A DNA stretch of 64,000 bases from Tetracentron sinense. Its lineage: Eukaryota > Streptophyta > Magnoliopsida > Trochodendrales > Trochodendraceae. Under the pieces are notes generated by a model. The model was not told where the DNA came from. It saw only the letters and a list, made by a program, of their open reading frames with translations, and searched no databases. The stretch's first letter is position 1; the number at the start of each line of letters is the position of its first letter. The DNA lies in NCBI GenBank assembly GCA_015143295.1, contig CM026573.1, forward strand, positions 7,242,434-7,306,433, in the 5' to 3' direction. Shown here in pieces: positions 32,763-44,260 of the stretch. A program made the translations under genes and the position numbers.

Positions 32763-33500
32763 TGTGAGGGGAAATTACCGGAAAGGACACGCATCAGCAA
32801 CAGCTCCTCCCCACGCTCTGGTTTACCGGTAAAAGGTTGGAGTGGAGGGTGTGGGACCCTGACCTGTACTCCGATGGTAAAGTAAGTAGGTGTAGAAGAT
32901 GATGAACAGTAAAAAATGCAGAGAGTTTGAAGGTCTTAGCTCTTAAAAAATCCGTCGTTTCACACTGTTTTTCACAGGTTCTTATAGGCCCCTCCTGCCA
33001 TGGTCATAGGCACCCATGGATGACCATGCACACCTCAAATCTCTGATGTGTACTTCAATAATCATTTAGATAGATCTCCCGGTCATTCGTACTGCACGTG
33101 TATCTGCATATAAAAGAGAGCAGGCATAGAGTAGGAACTCGTCCGAGGTGACTAGCATTAAATGGCATTTAATGCTGTATTTAATGCCAAGACAGTGTTT
33201 CCCACCTACTATCATAGAGGTAGGATCAGTCCCAGGTGACTGGGCAATAGCACCGGATCTCACTACGTGTTGGGGTACGGGGTCGTTGACAATAAGACGA
33301 CGGGTATGTTGTCAGAATGAAGACGTGATCGTCGTCTATGAGATAACGGGGTCGTCGTTCGGTGGACAACGTTCTCGTCGTCCATATGACAACGGGCCCG
33401 TCGTCAAAGAGACGACAGAAATGAGCTCAAACGATAACACCACACCGAGGACGAGCTCGTTACTACCATACTTGGGGTTTTACGAAATTTACCCATTACA
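32763..33500 (-). repeat. 5' LTR of the Tat element (738 bp)
   Basis: In element sense it starts TGTAATGGG at 33500 and ends CCCCTCACA at 32763. It keeps the 36-nt segment lost from the 3' LTR, so it shows the original length. It is followed at once by the primer-binding site. Confidence 0.93.
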
Positions 33501-34836
33501 ATTTGGTTTCTTATAATAAGAATGGATTAACATCTAATTAAATTTATAATCTAGTAACAAAATACTATTGTTTTGTTTTTCATACGAAATTTTTTTGAAA
33601 ATTAAAAATTTTACAAAATTTAATATATATATATATATATATATGAGTCGGTCTATGAGTACTCCCTAATCCTAACTGTTATAACTAACCATTAAGTGCC
33701 AAGATTTGATTCAGCATTAATCCTTACCATTTAACTATTGAGTTAAATGGTTAAGATTTGGAAGTATATATATTTGAGAGTACACTTTAAGAGTACCTGT
33801 AGACTAATTTCTATATATATTTCATTAAATATCATGTATCTAAGGGAACCAAAATCCTGTATTAATCAAAACTGAAAACTCTTAAAAATAATAAATTAAA
33901 TACAACACAAATGACAATACAGCTAAAACTCTCTAAAATCAAACTTCCAAAATAGCAAATTTTTATAAATAGTAAAAATAAAAAATAAATAAATTACTAA
34001 ACTCTTAATTAAGGCTTTATGGAGCCAACTATAGACTTTTAGAATCAAAAATAGATGTGTGTTATTTCATAATTGCATATTTTGGTCGAAATATCGGGAA
34101 TTCAAGTTGAAATTTTAGAATCTCGACAAAATTTCATAAATTTGTTTTCAAAACATTTTTTTATTAAAATTAAAAAATATTATACTATTTTTAATAGAAT
34201 TTCATGAAATGTCGAAAATTTATATATTTATTTTTAAAAATAAAATAATAATATTTATATAAATATATTAAAATTCAAATAAATAATATTTTATTAAAAA
34301 ATTGGTAAATATCAGGAAAATATTTAAATTTAATAAAATAAAAATTCTAAAATTTTGCAAAGAAATTTGAAATTTGTGAAATTTCGATTCAGAATAGAAG
34401 ACCGAAATCACTAAGATAACTGAAATTTCAAACCTTGTTACCAGTAGCATTCACTCCCTAAATATTATGGGCCTTTTTTGCTTTATAATAATATTACAGG
34501 AGTTTGGCTTTGATTATTTTATCATTTGTTACATTATAGTTTAGATAATTGAATTTGATATCAAAAAGGTAAATAATTATAATAAATTTGATCAATCATA
34601 ACTAATGAAAAACAATTTTTACATTCAAATTGACCTTTCTTTAGACCGCTTCTCAATTCTATTTTTTTTCATTTATTTTCTCTTATTGGTTACATGGCTT
34701 AAGAAATATTTTTTTCTAACAAGTTCATCAAATGTTATATATTTTGTGATGCACTTATTTTTTTAGTAATTATAACCTCAATAATTAATACCCAAATAAT
34801 CTTATCCACGTAACCAAGTGCACTGGTGATTTTAAG

Positions 34837-35250
34837 CTGTGATGTGTTTGGGCTGAGCTAAGTTGAGCTTGACAACATTTGAGCTTGGCTTGAACAAGCT
34901 CAAGCTCGGCTTGGGGTTGATTCGAGCTCAAATGTTTAGGCTTGAATAAGTTTGATTGAAGTCAAGCTTTGTTCCAGTTCGAACTTTTTTCCAATTGAGT
35001 CGAACTCAACTTGGCTAAAGTTTAATTCATGTAATTATTTAATTTTTGTTTACATTATTTTAATTAAATTATTTGCTATATTAAAATACAATAAACACGA
35101 TCTAACTCAAGCTTGACTTGTTTAAATATTTGAGATAAAATAAAAGCTTAGCTTAATTTGAGCAAGCCGAATTAAGTCGACCCTAAAATACTAGCTTAAG
35201 CTTGGCTCGATCGAACCGATCTTAGTCTAACCGACAAGAGTGCAGCCCTA
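34837..35250. mobile_element. hAT-type MITE (414 bp), GAGCTCGAGCC-rich family
   Basis: It has the same word structure as 12428-12832 (TTGAGCTTG, CAAGCTCAAGC in inverted array). It is flanked by an exact 8-bp direct repeat ATTTTAAG (34829-34836, 35251-35258). The termini are decayed (5' CTGTGATGTG, 3' TGCAGCCCTA). Confidence 0.8.
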
Positions 35251-35492
35251 ATTTTAAGTTGGAACAATTAGTAGTTCTGCAATAGACCATCCGCTGAAGC
35301 AATGTGAGGGAAGTCAAAATTTAAGGTCAGAATTGAAAAGTAGTTAGTAGAAACCCTAGCCATAATTATTGACCTTCACCAAAATCCAAAAAATCCCACA
35401 TGGCATTCTTGTATTGCTTCTCCAATAGGCAACAGTTGCTCTATTGCATATGTCATACAGCGGATCCTCATTTTAATTGGACGCTAAGACAA

Positions 35493-35836
35493 ATCAAAGC
35501 CAATCGTGATTCAACTCAGGGAGAGTTCAGTTGTACCCAAAAGTCAACACGTGTCCTTTTAACCCCTATTAATCATGGTTATGATTCTCTAACCCTTAGG
35601 ATTTAACAATCTAATCTTGGTTTTTACAAAAAATATTTTTTAAAAATTAACCTTAGGGTTAATAAATTTTAACCCTAAGTTTAAATTTTTAAATTTTTTT
35701 TCTAAAAACCAAGGTAGATTGATGAATCCTAAGAGTTAGTGGATCTTAACCATGGTTAATAGGAGTTAAAAAGGACACGTGTTGACTTATGGTTGCAATT
35801 GAACTCTCCCTGAGTTCAATCGCGATTGGCTGTGAT
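35493..35836. mobile_element. Foldback MITE (344 bp) in the APC8 promoter region
   Basis: Its arms of about 130 bp pair almost fully: ATCAAAGCCAATCGTGATTC / CGCGATTGGCTGTGAT, then AACTCAGGGAGAGTTCA and GTCAACACGTGTCC with their complements. Each arm has a CACGTG hexamer (35548-35553, 35776-35781). The family recurs at 47579-47935 and 59105-59560 and as a relic near 1120-1440. Confidence 0.85.
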
Positions 35837-35986
35837 GCGATCTCAACAACCCTAGATCGTAACCCAAGTATCTAACGCGAGTCACGCGCACGCTTGAAAG
35901 TTTCAACAAAATTTTAATTTTGGGGTTAATGAGTGAGAGCGCGAGATTTCTGAGGGAGAGACAGAGGGAGTGAGAGAGAAGATCTA

Positions 35987-38900
35987 ATGAGTTCAAAAGA
36001 GAGTTGCAGAAACGAGCTTCGAACTGCAATTCTTCAGCTCAGTGATCGATGTCTATACTCTGCTTCCAAATGGTACCCCAAAACCCTATTCTCTAAACCC
36101 TCTCTTTCTTTTCCTCTTTTGATTCCTGTTTTCTTTCATTTCAAAATTTCTTCTTTGGATTTCAACTTATTCTCTGATCTTATCTTCTTTGATTTCTCTG
36201 ATTCATCTCAATTTCTTTACCATTTAAGGGTTTTGGTTTGATTTTTGTTTGCAGGGCAGCAGAACAGCTTGTGGGTATCGAACAAGACCCGGCAAAGTTC
36301 ACTCCTTCGCACTCCAGATTCCAGCGAGGAAGCTCCAGCATTCGCCGGAGATTCGGTACGAACGAGATCTCCTCCACACCCACTGCAGGTGTTTCATACG
36401 TAACAACTCCTGTCCCTGAGGACGATGACATTGTGTCTAATGACTGTTACCTTCTAGCCAAGTCATACTTCGATTGCCGGGAGTACCGAAGGGCTGCTCA
36501 TACACTTCGGGACCAGACTGGAAAGAAAGCACTGTTCTTGCGCTTTTACGCTCTTTATCTGGTTCGATTCAATCTCAACCCCTTTATTGTTTTTGGGTTT
36601 TCCATTATTAGTTCTAATTGTATTTTGATCTTTGTTATGTGATATTCGGGATCGATGCATATTTGTTGCAGTTGTTGTTGAGAAGTATTTTTCGGAATAA
36701 CGGCGAAAATTTGGTCACAGGTGGAAACTTAAGTTTCCACTTGGTCATGTGCATGCCTCGAAACTGCATACTTAAGATTTGGTGGAACCGTGGAACCACA
36801 TTATTGATTTAAGAAAACGAAACCTTTTGTGGCAAGAGGTGTTTGATAATTATTACCTAAGAGAATTGACATGTTTGATATATGAAGCACAGAGTAGTTC
36901 AAGTCTCAACCTTGGTAAATCAGCTTTCATATGGGAAAACAATATATGGCTCTTTTATGTCATATCTGATATGTTACTTGCTATGTTGCGAGGACTCTTC
37001 GAGTTTGTAGGCGTGTCCTGTTTCAATACGTGTGGACACATGACATGACTCAGACACAATAGTTGTTTCTTAGAACTACTGCCATCTATGCCTTCTTAAA
37101 ATTATCATAAGGAATTTAGGTTTATTGTATATTCATTATTTCATCTGCTTTGATTCATGTCTTATTTATATCGCTTGCTGAATTGTACATTTGTGATTGA
37201 TGATATTTTTGAAAATAATATTCATTTACAGATTGATGGTTATTAAACCATTGCTACCTGCCACTTGTAGCCCAAATTGTAATGTGTGCCCCTCCTATGA
37301 GAGTGAATTGGGATTGAGTCCCAGAAAGAAAATCCCTTCGGTCATATGGCAAGTAGGACTGTAGGTGACCACCCACCATTACTAGCCCAACTACTAGCCA
37401 ACTAACCGTAGATAAACGATGCCTTGTACAAAAAAAAACATTGTTTATTTAATTTATCATTGTACCTATTTGTTAGAAATTTAATACATATTCTATTTGA
37501 TTTTAAATATAACATTTCGAACCCAAATCTCATTGTATAATTATACTGTTACATAGATAATATGTTATTGTAGTTTTTTTATTCTATTTTTTTTTTCAAT
37601 ATTTATTTATTCCCAAATATTTAATTTTATGTGCAAAAAAAAAATAGGTGATCTTCGTCATGCCCAATATACACGCTCATTTTGGTAGATCAAATGTTGT
37701 GAGTTTAATGTCATCTTCCAATAGTTAATTGTATGTGCAAAAAAAGAAAGAAAAAAGAAAAGGTGATCTTTGGCATGCTCATTTTGGTAGATCAAATGTT
37801 GTGGGTTTAAAGTCATTATGACATCGTTAGAGAATACATTTCATGTATTGGGAGTCTGATACAGTTTCAGCATTAGTAAATGCATGCAAAAATCAAATAC
37901 AGTACACACAAAACATGGAAGCTACTAAACTAAATGAGTTCATTGAATTGAGTTAAATTCAAGCTAGCAAACTTAGCAAATCAAAGTTGTTAATAGGACA
38001 CATGTATGGTGAATTGAACCTTATGGAATTTAATTTCCCAGATACCCGTGAATTAGTACTCTGAACTGGTTTCAAGTTGAGTCTAATTGCATAAACTGTA
38101 ATTACCCTTTTTGAAGATGACTCCAGGAATTTGATATAGATACTCATGGAATTTGAGGAAGAGATCCAAGATATGCGTGATAGATGGCTAGAACATTTCT
38201 TTCCCATTTCCTTTTGACAGTGAATTCTGAGGTAGATGGCACACTAAAGAGAGTGTCCAAATAAAATTTCTCTCGACCATCAGTGCAACTTTAACATTGT
38301 TAGCTATACTCTTTTATATTTTACAGTCCCCCGCTTGATGAGAGATTCTTGCTTGTTTTTTGCCTTTCTCTAGTAATTGTGGTTGTAATCAAGAAATGGG
38401 GAGCTCCGCTTCTTTGTTTGCAATAAGCCAATCACTCTTGAAGGATTTGCAATTAATGCCTCACCACTATGAAAAGGTCTTCAACACACCTGCAAGACTG
38501 CTCGACCTCAATTCCCCTCTATTTTGCCATCAAATATCAGCTCAAGCCCACGAAAGTGGAGGAGGGTGTCCTGGAAGCAGCCAGTCCATATCTGAAAACT
38601 CCTGACTGTAACACTGGATAAGGCAACAACATTAAGAAATGGTACTGGAATGCTTTATTTATCAATTTTATCCAGATTCCTCTCGTTAGTTCCTAGGAAT
38701 CAACCATCTTAAGCTAGATTAGACTAGTCGTATGCTCCCCTTGATTCCTCAGAAGCGGCATTCATATATCCTCTATATAATAGCACTGGAATAAATCACA
38801 AGTTAATTTTATGTCGGAGATTGATCTTTTGTATCCCCTGACTAAGACAATGTAGTGCTTTTCAGTTGAATAAGAAAATTCGTAGGCTGAATAGATGTCA

Positions 38901-41367
38901 AAAGTCAAATCAGGCCAGTTTAACAAATTAGAGTTTAGAGTTGGTATTTAGAGCTTTGCCAATCAAGTTGCTTTGGCTGAATTCCCCAACAGTTAACTAG
39001 TTTGATAATACAAGTATTCATTTGGATAGTATATGGTGCAAATCAGAAAGAAGCATGCACAAAGCAGAAAATGAGCAGCTAACCCCTCAAATGTATGTGA
39101 AATAGGGTAAATCTCACTTGGGGAAGTTGCAATGAGCGTCAATGAGGACATGGTACCCTCTTTGTTGCTGGAAACATGCTCTCAGATCTTATGGTCTTTA
39201 GGCAGTATGTAGGTGTGAGTGTGAGTCGTGTGACTTCCCTTTTCTTCTCTGATATTCTTTCTCCAATTAAATTTTGCCCATTAGTCCTCTAGATTTTACC
39301 AGACAAAAGTAGGTAGTCAATGTTTTTTTATTAAAGTTCACCATTGGTGAATCTGTGTTGCTCTTTATTTCATTTCTCTTCTAATGAAATCTTGTTTACT
39401 GATCCAAAAAAAAGGGTAGTTAGTCAATAGAAGCTATATTCTAAAGATGAACCAACAAACAGAAGCTCTGTTTATCTACAGACAGCCATTCTCGGTTATG
39501 ATTTTCTTGTATGAATGTCTACATTCAATTAATTGAACTAGAACTGAAACCCATTCAAGCATCACATGGATGTGTTTCAGCATCAAAACTGCAGCCATCC
39601 AGATGTCTTGGAAATTGCAAGTATTCATACTTTTGCCGCCTTCTTACCATGACATGTAGCTGGTCAAATGCTTACTCTGATAGGTTTATGATATTGTTGC
39701 TTACAAGAATATTTCTTGTACCGATATTAATACCAATATAAATGATAGGAATTAATACTCATATTTATAATAATAATAAATTATTGAAAATAACAGCAAT
39801 TTAACATCAAGGTTACATGTTCTGATAAAGATAATCTATTTACCAAAGCTACATTTAATATTTTTCTCCTTTTAATTGCAATAAAGGCTGGAGAAAAGCG
39901 GAAAGAAGAAGAGACGATAGAACTTGAAGGATCCTTAGGTAAGAGCGATGCTGTGAACAGCGAACTGGTTTCTCTCGAGAGGGAGTTATCAACACTCCGC
40001 AAGAATGGAAACATCGATCCCTTTGGGCTGTATTTGTATGGTCTCGTACAGAGAGAGAAGGGCTGTGAGGAACTCGCTCGAACAGTCCTTGTGGAGTCTG
40101 TGAATAGCTACCCTTGGAACTGGAATGCCTGGTCAGAGCTGCAGTCCTTATGCACCACCGTCAATGTATTGAACAACCTTAATCTCAAGAACCATTGGAT
40201 GAAAGACTTCTTTCTTGCTAGTGCATACCATGAACTCAGGATGCACAGTGAATCCTTAGCAAAATACGATGGTCTACAAGGAACCTTCTGTTTCAGTAAC
40301 TACATCCAAGCTCAGATTGCAAAAGCCCAGTACAGTCTAAGGGAATTTGAGCAAGTTGAAGTGATCTTCGAAGAACTTCTACGGAATGATCCTTATCGAG
40401 TAGAGGACATGGATATGTACTCGAACGTGCTCTACGCAAAGGAGTGTTTCTCTGCCCTGAGTTACCTTGCCCACAGGGTATTCTTGACTGATAAATACCG
40501 GCCTGAATCTTGTTGCATTATTGGGAATTACTACAGTTTGAAGGGGCAGCATGAGAAGTCTGTTATGTACTTTAGGAGGGCACTCAAACTGAACAAGAAT
40601 TATTTATCGGCTTGGACCCTGATGGGTCACGAGTATGTTGAGATGAAGAATACCCCGGCTGCTGTTGATGCGTATCGACGGGCTGTAGCTATAAATCCAT
40701 GTGATTATCGAGCTTGGTATGGGTTGGGGCAAGCATACGAGATGATGGGAATGCCTTTCTATGCACTGCATTACTTTCGAAAGTCGGTATACTTGCATCC
40801 AAATGATTCTCGGTTGTGGATTGCCATGGCTCAGTGTTATGAGACTGAATCGCTTCATATGCTTGAGGAGGCTATCAAGTGTTACAAAAGGGCTGCAAAT
40901 TGTAACGACAGAGAGGCGATTGCACTGCACCAGCTAGCAAAACTGCATAGTGAGCTTGGGCGTTCTGAAGAGGCAGCATTTTACTACAAAAAGGATTTGG
41001 AAAGGATGGAAGCTGAAGAGAGGGAAGGACCAAATATGGTAGAAGCTCTACTTTTTCTTGCTACAAACTGCAAAGCTGAGAAGAGATTTGAGGAAGCAGA
41101 GGTTTACTGTACACGGCTGCTGGATTATACGGGTCCTGTAAGTTGTCTCTATCTTTTTATTCTGTGTACTATTTACAAAGAGACTAGTTACCTATTTGAC
41201 AAGTTTCACATAATATATTTATATTTTTGCCCAACTTGATTTACAGTTTTACTTCTCTTCGATGTCCATAATTGCAGGAGAAAGAAACAGCAAAGAGTCT
41301 CCTACGGGGAATGAGAATACCAGTGTCTGGTTTCCCTTCAATGGATGTTGAACATTTTCCTCCTTGA
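35987..41367 (+). CDS. APC8/CDC23: Anaphase-promoting complex subunit 8 (APC8/CDC23), 577 aa, 4 exons
   Basis: Exons are 35987-36072, 36255-36561, 39887-41137 and 41278-41367 (1734 nt, all joins in phase and GT-AG). The protein aligns from memory with plant APC8/CDC23 over its whole length (about 579 aa in Arabidopsis). Landmarks are the N-terminal RTAILQLSDRCLYSASKWAA and FQRGSSSIRRRF, then tandem TPR repeats over roughly residues 200-540 (YSLKGQHEKSVMYFRRAL, AWTLMGHEYVEMKNTPAAV, AWYGLGQAYEMMGMPFYAL), and the C-terminal GFPSMDVEHFPP. APC8 is a TPR scaffold of the nuclear cyclosome ubiquitin ligase that degrades cyclins and securin. The reading frame is intact. Intron 2 is 3.3 kb and contains a SINE-like repeat. 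Part of the promoter is formed by a MITE. Confidence 0.97.
37262..37440 (+). repeat. SINE-like repeat in APC8 intron 2
   Basis: A B-box-like GGGATTGAGTCCC sits within a stretch of ordinary complexity that ends in ACTAACCGTAGATAAACG and an A-rich tail (AAAAAAAAACA). The A box is unclear. Its class is a guess based on layout. Confidence 0.4.
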
Positions 41368-44260
41368 AATTCCCAGCCCAATATCTGAATGATCAAAAGA
41401 TGTCTAAAGCAGGTGTGTGCATTTCCTCAAATTCCGTCTTAAGGAAACTAGCACAACTGAAAAACGACACAAATTGAATTGCTCAGGGAGCAGGTCCTGA
41501 TATTTTATGCTGCAGGAGGAGATTGATTAATGTAGAAATCTTATTCCTAATGATGGAAAAGTTCATCAGGGAAACTTATAAATTTGAATGTGGCGCAATG
41601 ATCTTCTAGGTTACATTCATCTATATTTCCAATAATGTAATTGTTTGCAGCTATTTATAATTGATAAGTTTTTTAAACTTGAGAAGTTATTTATGTTTCT
41701 TTCTTTTTTATCAGAATAGGCATAAGCATGTATGCTGGAGTAAATAAAATAATGGCATTCTCTCATTCCTAAATATTCTGATAGGCCGAAAAGGAAAAAT
41801 ATGGCATGTTCAGTGGTGTCTTGGAAGATGACATCTGGATGTGGAGATAATCTCTCTCCCCCCCTCCGCGTGCGCGCCTGCCTTACCTGCCAAGGTGGCA
41901 TTCTAGAGCTGACATACATCGAGCTCTGGGAGAAGGTGAACGACACTTGCTAATGCGAACAAAGAAAAATTGCTGTACTTCGACCAATATACTACTGGCT
42001 AAATAGCAGATGGCTCCTTGTTAAATGAATCCAAATTCAGGCTCTAAACAAGCATGTTATGGTTGGTAGTTTGAAAGGATAGAATATGGTAATTACTCCT
42101 CTACCATCTGAGATGCATAAAGAGAACAATATCCATATACTTGCTGCCTTTTAGCACACAATTCATTGCCTTGCATTACTCATTCAAGTTTATATAATTG
42201 TCAACACATTTTAGTTCCAGTGCCCCACACCATTAGAAAGACTTAATTGCTTCTAAAAATAAGCTAGCTTCATTTTTGTTTGGCAATGAAGCTGTTGTTG
42301 TATGGCATCATCTCCGGTGCTCTGTTGCGAACGAACTTTCTGCGAGTGTGCTCAGCTTACTTTTCTCTCACTGCAAAGTTACAATACTCCTGCAGCCCCG
42401 GTTTCCTTCCTCACCCTGGTGTAAAGGCCGAAATGAAAAAACTACAAAAGCCATTGCATCTCATTCGTTGCTACAGTGTCACAACTTTCATATTTTCTTT
42501 CCATGTATACAAAGAGAAGGGTAAACAGTTGCAAATATATATTTTTTTCCATCGCATCTCACATTCAGATTGAGAGTAATGGGAAGAACCAAAGTAACAT
42601 TTCTTAAATGCATTTTTATGTGGATTATTCCCATACATTAGAAAGAAAGAGACAATGATGATATTAAGTTATTAACCAATGAATTTTCTGTTGGTAGCTT
42701 CTTCTCTAATAAATAAGCAGGAAGCACGGATACTTCAAAAGGGTCTTCGTACCCGTATCCGATATGTATTGGATATGGATACGCCTCCAATATGGCGGGA
42801 TATGTATGGGATACTGCTGAGACGTATCCTATTATTAAAAACACGCTTTTTAATTCGGATACGGCTCCGATATGGCAATGATACGGCCGGGATACGGCCA
42901 TATATATATATATATACATATTTTTTTGAATTTTTGGAGACCCGAGGGTGTGACCCTATCTCTTTTGTTTTTGCATGGACATGGTCTTTTTTATATTTTG
43001 CTTAGTGGATGATAGGATGACTTTCTTTTTTGCTTAGTGGATGATGAGATAATCATATTTCTTTTGCTTTTGTATTTATACATATAAACAGAACTGAATT
43101 AATGGTTATTTTGTAATTATAATACAAAATCTAGTATTATTATTATTATTTTTTTTAAAATACAGACGTATCCTGACCATACACATATCCTATTTTTTTA
43201 GGTTCTGCCTATTTTTTTAGGTTCTGCCATATCGCCCCGTATCCTATTTTTTTAGGTTCTGCCATATCGCCGTATCCATATATACCCATATCCGTGCTTC
43301 CTAGTTGCTTATTCAGTAGTTGCAGAATTTTCTGTGGATCACAAGCGTACAAAAGTTCTAATCATGGGATTGCTGGTTTCGCTCCCAAAATGGATGAAAA
43401 CACCTCCATCAACAAAACATTCAGGTGGTGCTTTGACGACAGGATTCTCAAATCTTGGATACTGTGGCATGAAGCCATTTTAGTTTGTTTTGCTTGGAAA
43501 GGCTGATCTTTAAAATTTATCACTGGTGCTAGCCCAATTCACAGAATTCAAAAGAAATATTTCCCAGTGGTCCGTTAGAGCTTCATCTCCACAGCATATA
43601 TCCAGCCCACCATGTCCTGGCCATACATCCCGACTTTAAGCTATGCTTTAACCCACCAGGCTTCTGTATACATGTCAGCCAGTTTTTTTTCTTGAAAATT
43701 TGCAAAAGAAACAATTAGAGGAATTTGATCACTAGTGTTTGTTCAATGAGGTTCAGGGGGTAACAATAATATAAGGATAAAGAAAGATAAAGGGTCATCT
43801 ACATATACAGTAAAGACAACAAAAACAAGCTCTACTAGGAATTGGTCTCCCGTTTCTTTCTTCTCTGCAACTATACCTGACAAACTCGTAGGTTTTGCCT
43901 TCATATCCACCAGAGACAATCACAAACCATGTTAATTCCAGCTCCCCAGTGACACCCAAATCATTGTTTCAAGGAGGCTCACTGCATTTTCAGGTTCTCA
44001 CCCATTGCCATTTGCCAAACTTTATCTCCAGGCTCTTCACTTTAGTAATGGTGTGGCTAAAACTGGGATCGAACAACAGTGCCAACATTGCTAGGCCTCT
44101 ATTGATGACAGAAGCTTCTACCTCAACTTCAATGGATTAACCATGGCGAAAGTCTGTACTAGACACAATGGATGCAATTTTTGGGCAAGAATGCCAGTGG
44201 TGTGGTATTTGGTTGTGTAATGCTCAATGTCAGCTTTGATCTGTTACATGACTCTGACCA
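41368..44260. other. Intergenic between convergent APC8 and RSRC2-like genes
   Basis: The two genes face each other, so this span carries both 3' UTRs. It holds a CpG-bearing C-rich patch at about 41855-41885, a MITE (42719-43304) and otherwise ordinary sequence. Some minus-strand fragments around 43340-43480 and 43880-44160 look faintly coding but are broken by stops and match no family I recognise. Confidence 0.5.
42719..43304. mobile_element. MITE of the GGAAGCACGGATACG family (about 586 bp)
   Basis: The ends GGAAGCACGGATAC and TATCCGTGCTTCC are inverted, with internal GTATCC arrays and the CATGGACATGGTCTTTTTTA block shared with 6234-6787 in reverse orientation. No direct target repeat was found. 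Instead the flanks AATAAGCA and TGCTTATT extend the inverted repeat. Short T-rich repeats (TTTTTTTAGGTTCTGCC) occur three times at 43190-43262. Confidence 0.7.

Larger units (their letters stand above)
22578..33500 (-). mobile_element. Complete Ty3/gypsy LTR retrotransposon, Tat lineage, 10.9 kb
   Basis: The sense strand is minus. The order is 5' LTR (32763-33500), primer site, gag-protease, amber codon, RT, gypsy RNase H, a second archaeal-type RNase H, integrase, a tandem-repeat spacer, an antisense gene, and 3' LTR (22578-23278). A 5-bp direct repeat ATTTG flanks it exactly (22573-22577, 33501-33505). The second RNase H and the antisense ORF between pol and 3' LTR are marks of Tat elements (compare maize Grande). 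By hand comparison the LTRs differ by about 12 substitutions in 701 aligned bases, mostly transitions, plus a 36-nt and a 1-nt indel, so the insertion is fairly young. Pol is broken, so the copy is not autonomous. Confidence 0.95.
33506..35986. other. Intergenic: AT-rich DNA, two MITEs and the APC8 promoter
   Basis: 33506-34836 is very AT-rich, with a short TA microsatellite near 33626-33645 and repeated AAATTTCG words but no gene. Then come a hAT-like MITE and a foldback MITE. The foldback ends only about 150 bp before the APC8 start codon, so the APC8 core promoter and 5' UTR are 35837-35986 or overlap the MITE. Confidence 0.6.

Noticed and set aside
41617..41946. 109-codon minus-strand ORF downstream of APC8
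   Set aside because: It lies in the probable 3' flank of APC8, over a C-rich patch, and shows no domain. The true last exon of the RSRC2-like gene was found at 44261-44329 instead.
42280..42573. Overlapping plus-strand ORFs of 82 and 97 codons
   Set aside because: Two frames of similar length overlap, with no splice context or family signal; probably chance in unconstrained DNA.
43340..44170. Faintly coding minus-strand fragments near 43340-43480 and 43880-44160
   Set aside because: Stops break them, no workable splice sites join them (the only obvious one would need a 25-base intron), and I recognise no family. They may be a gene relic or 3' UTR.
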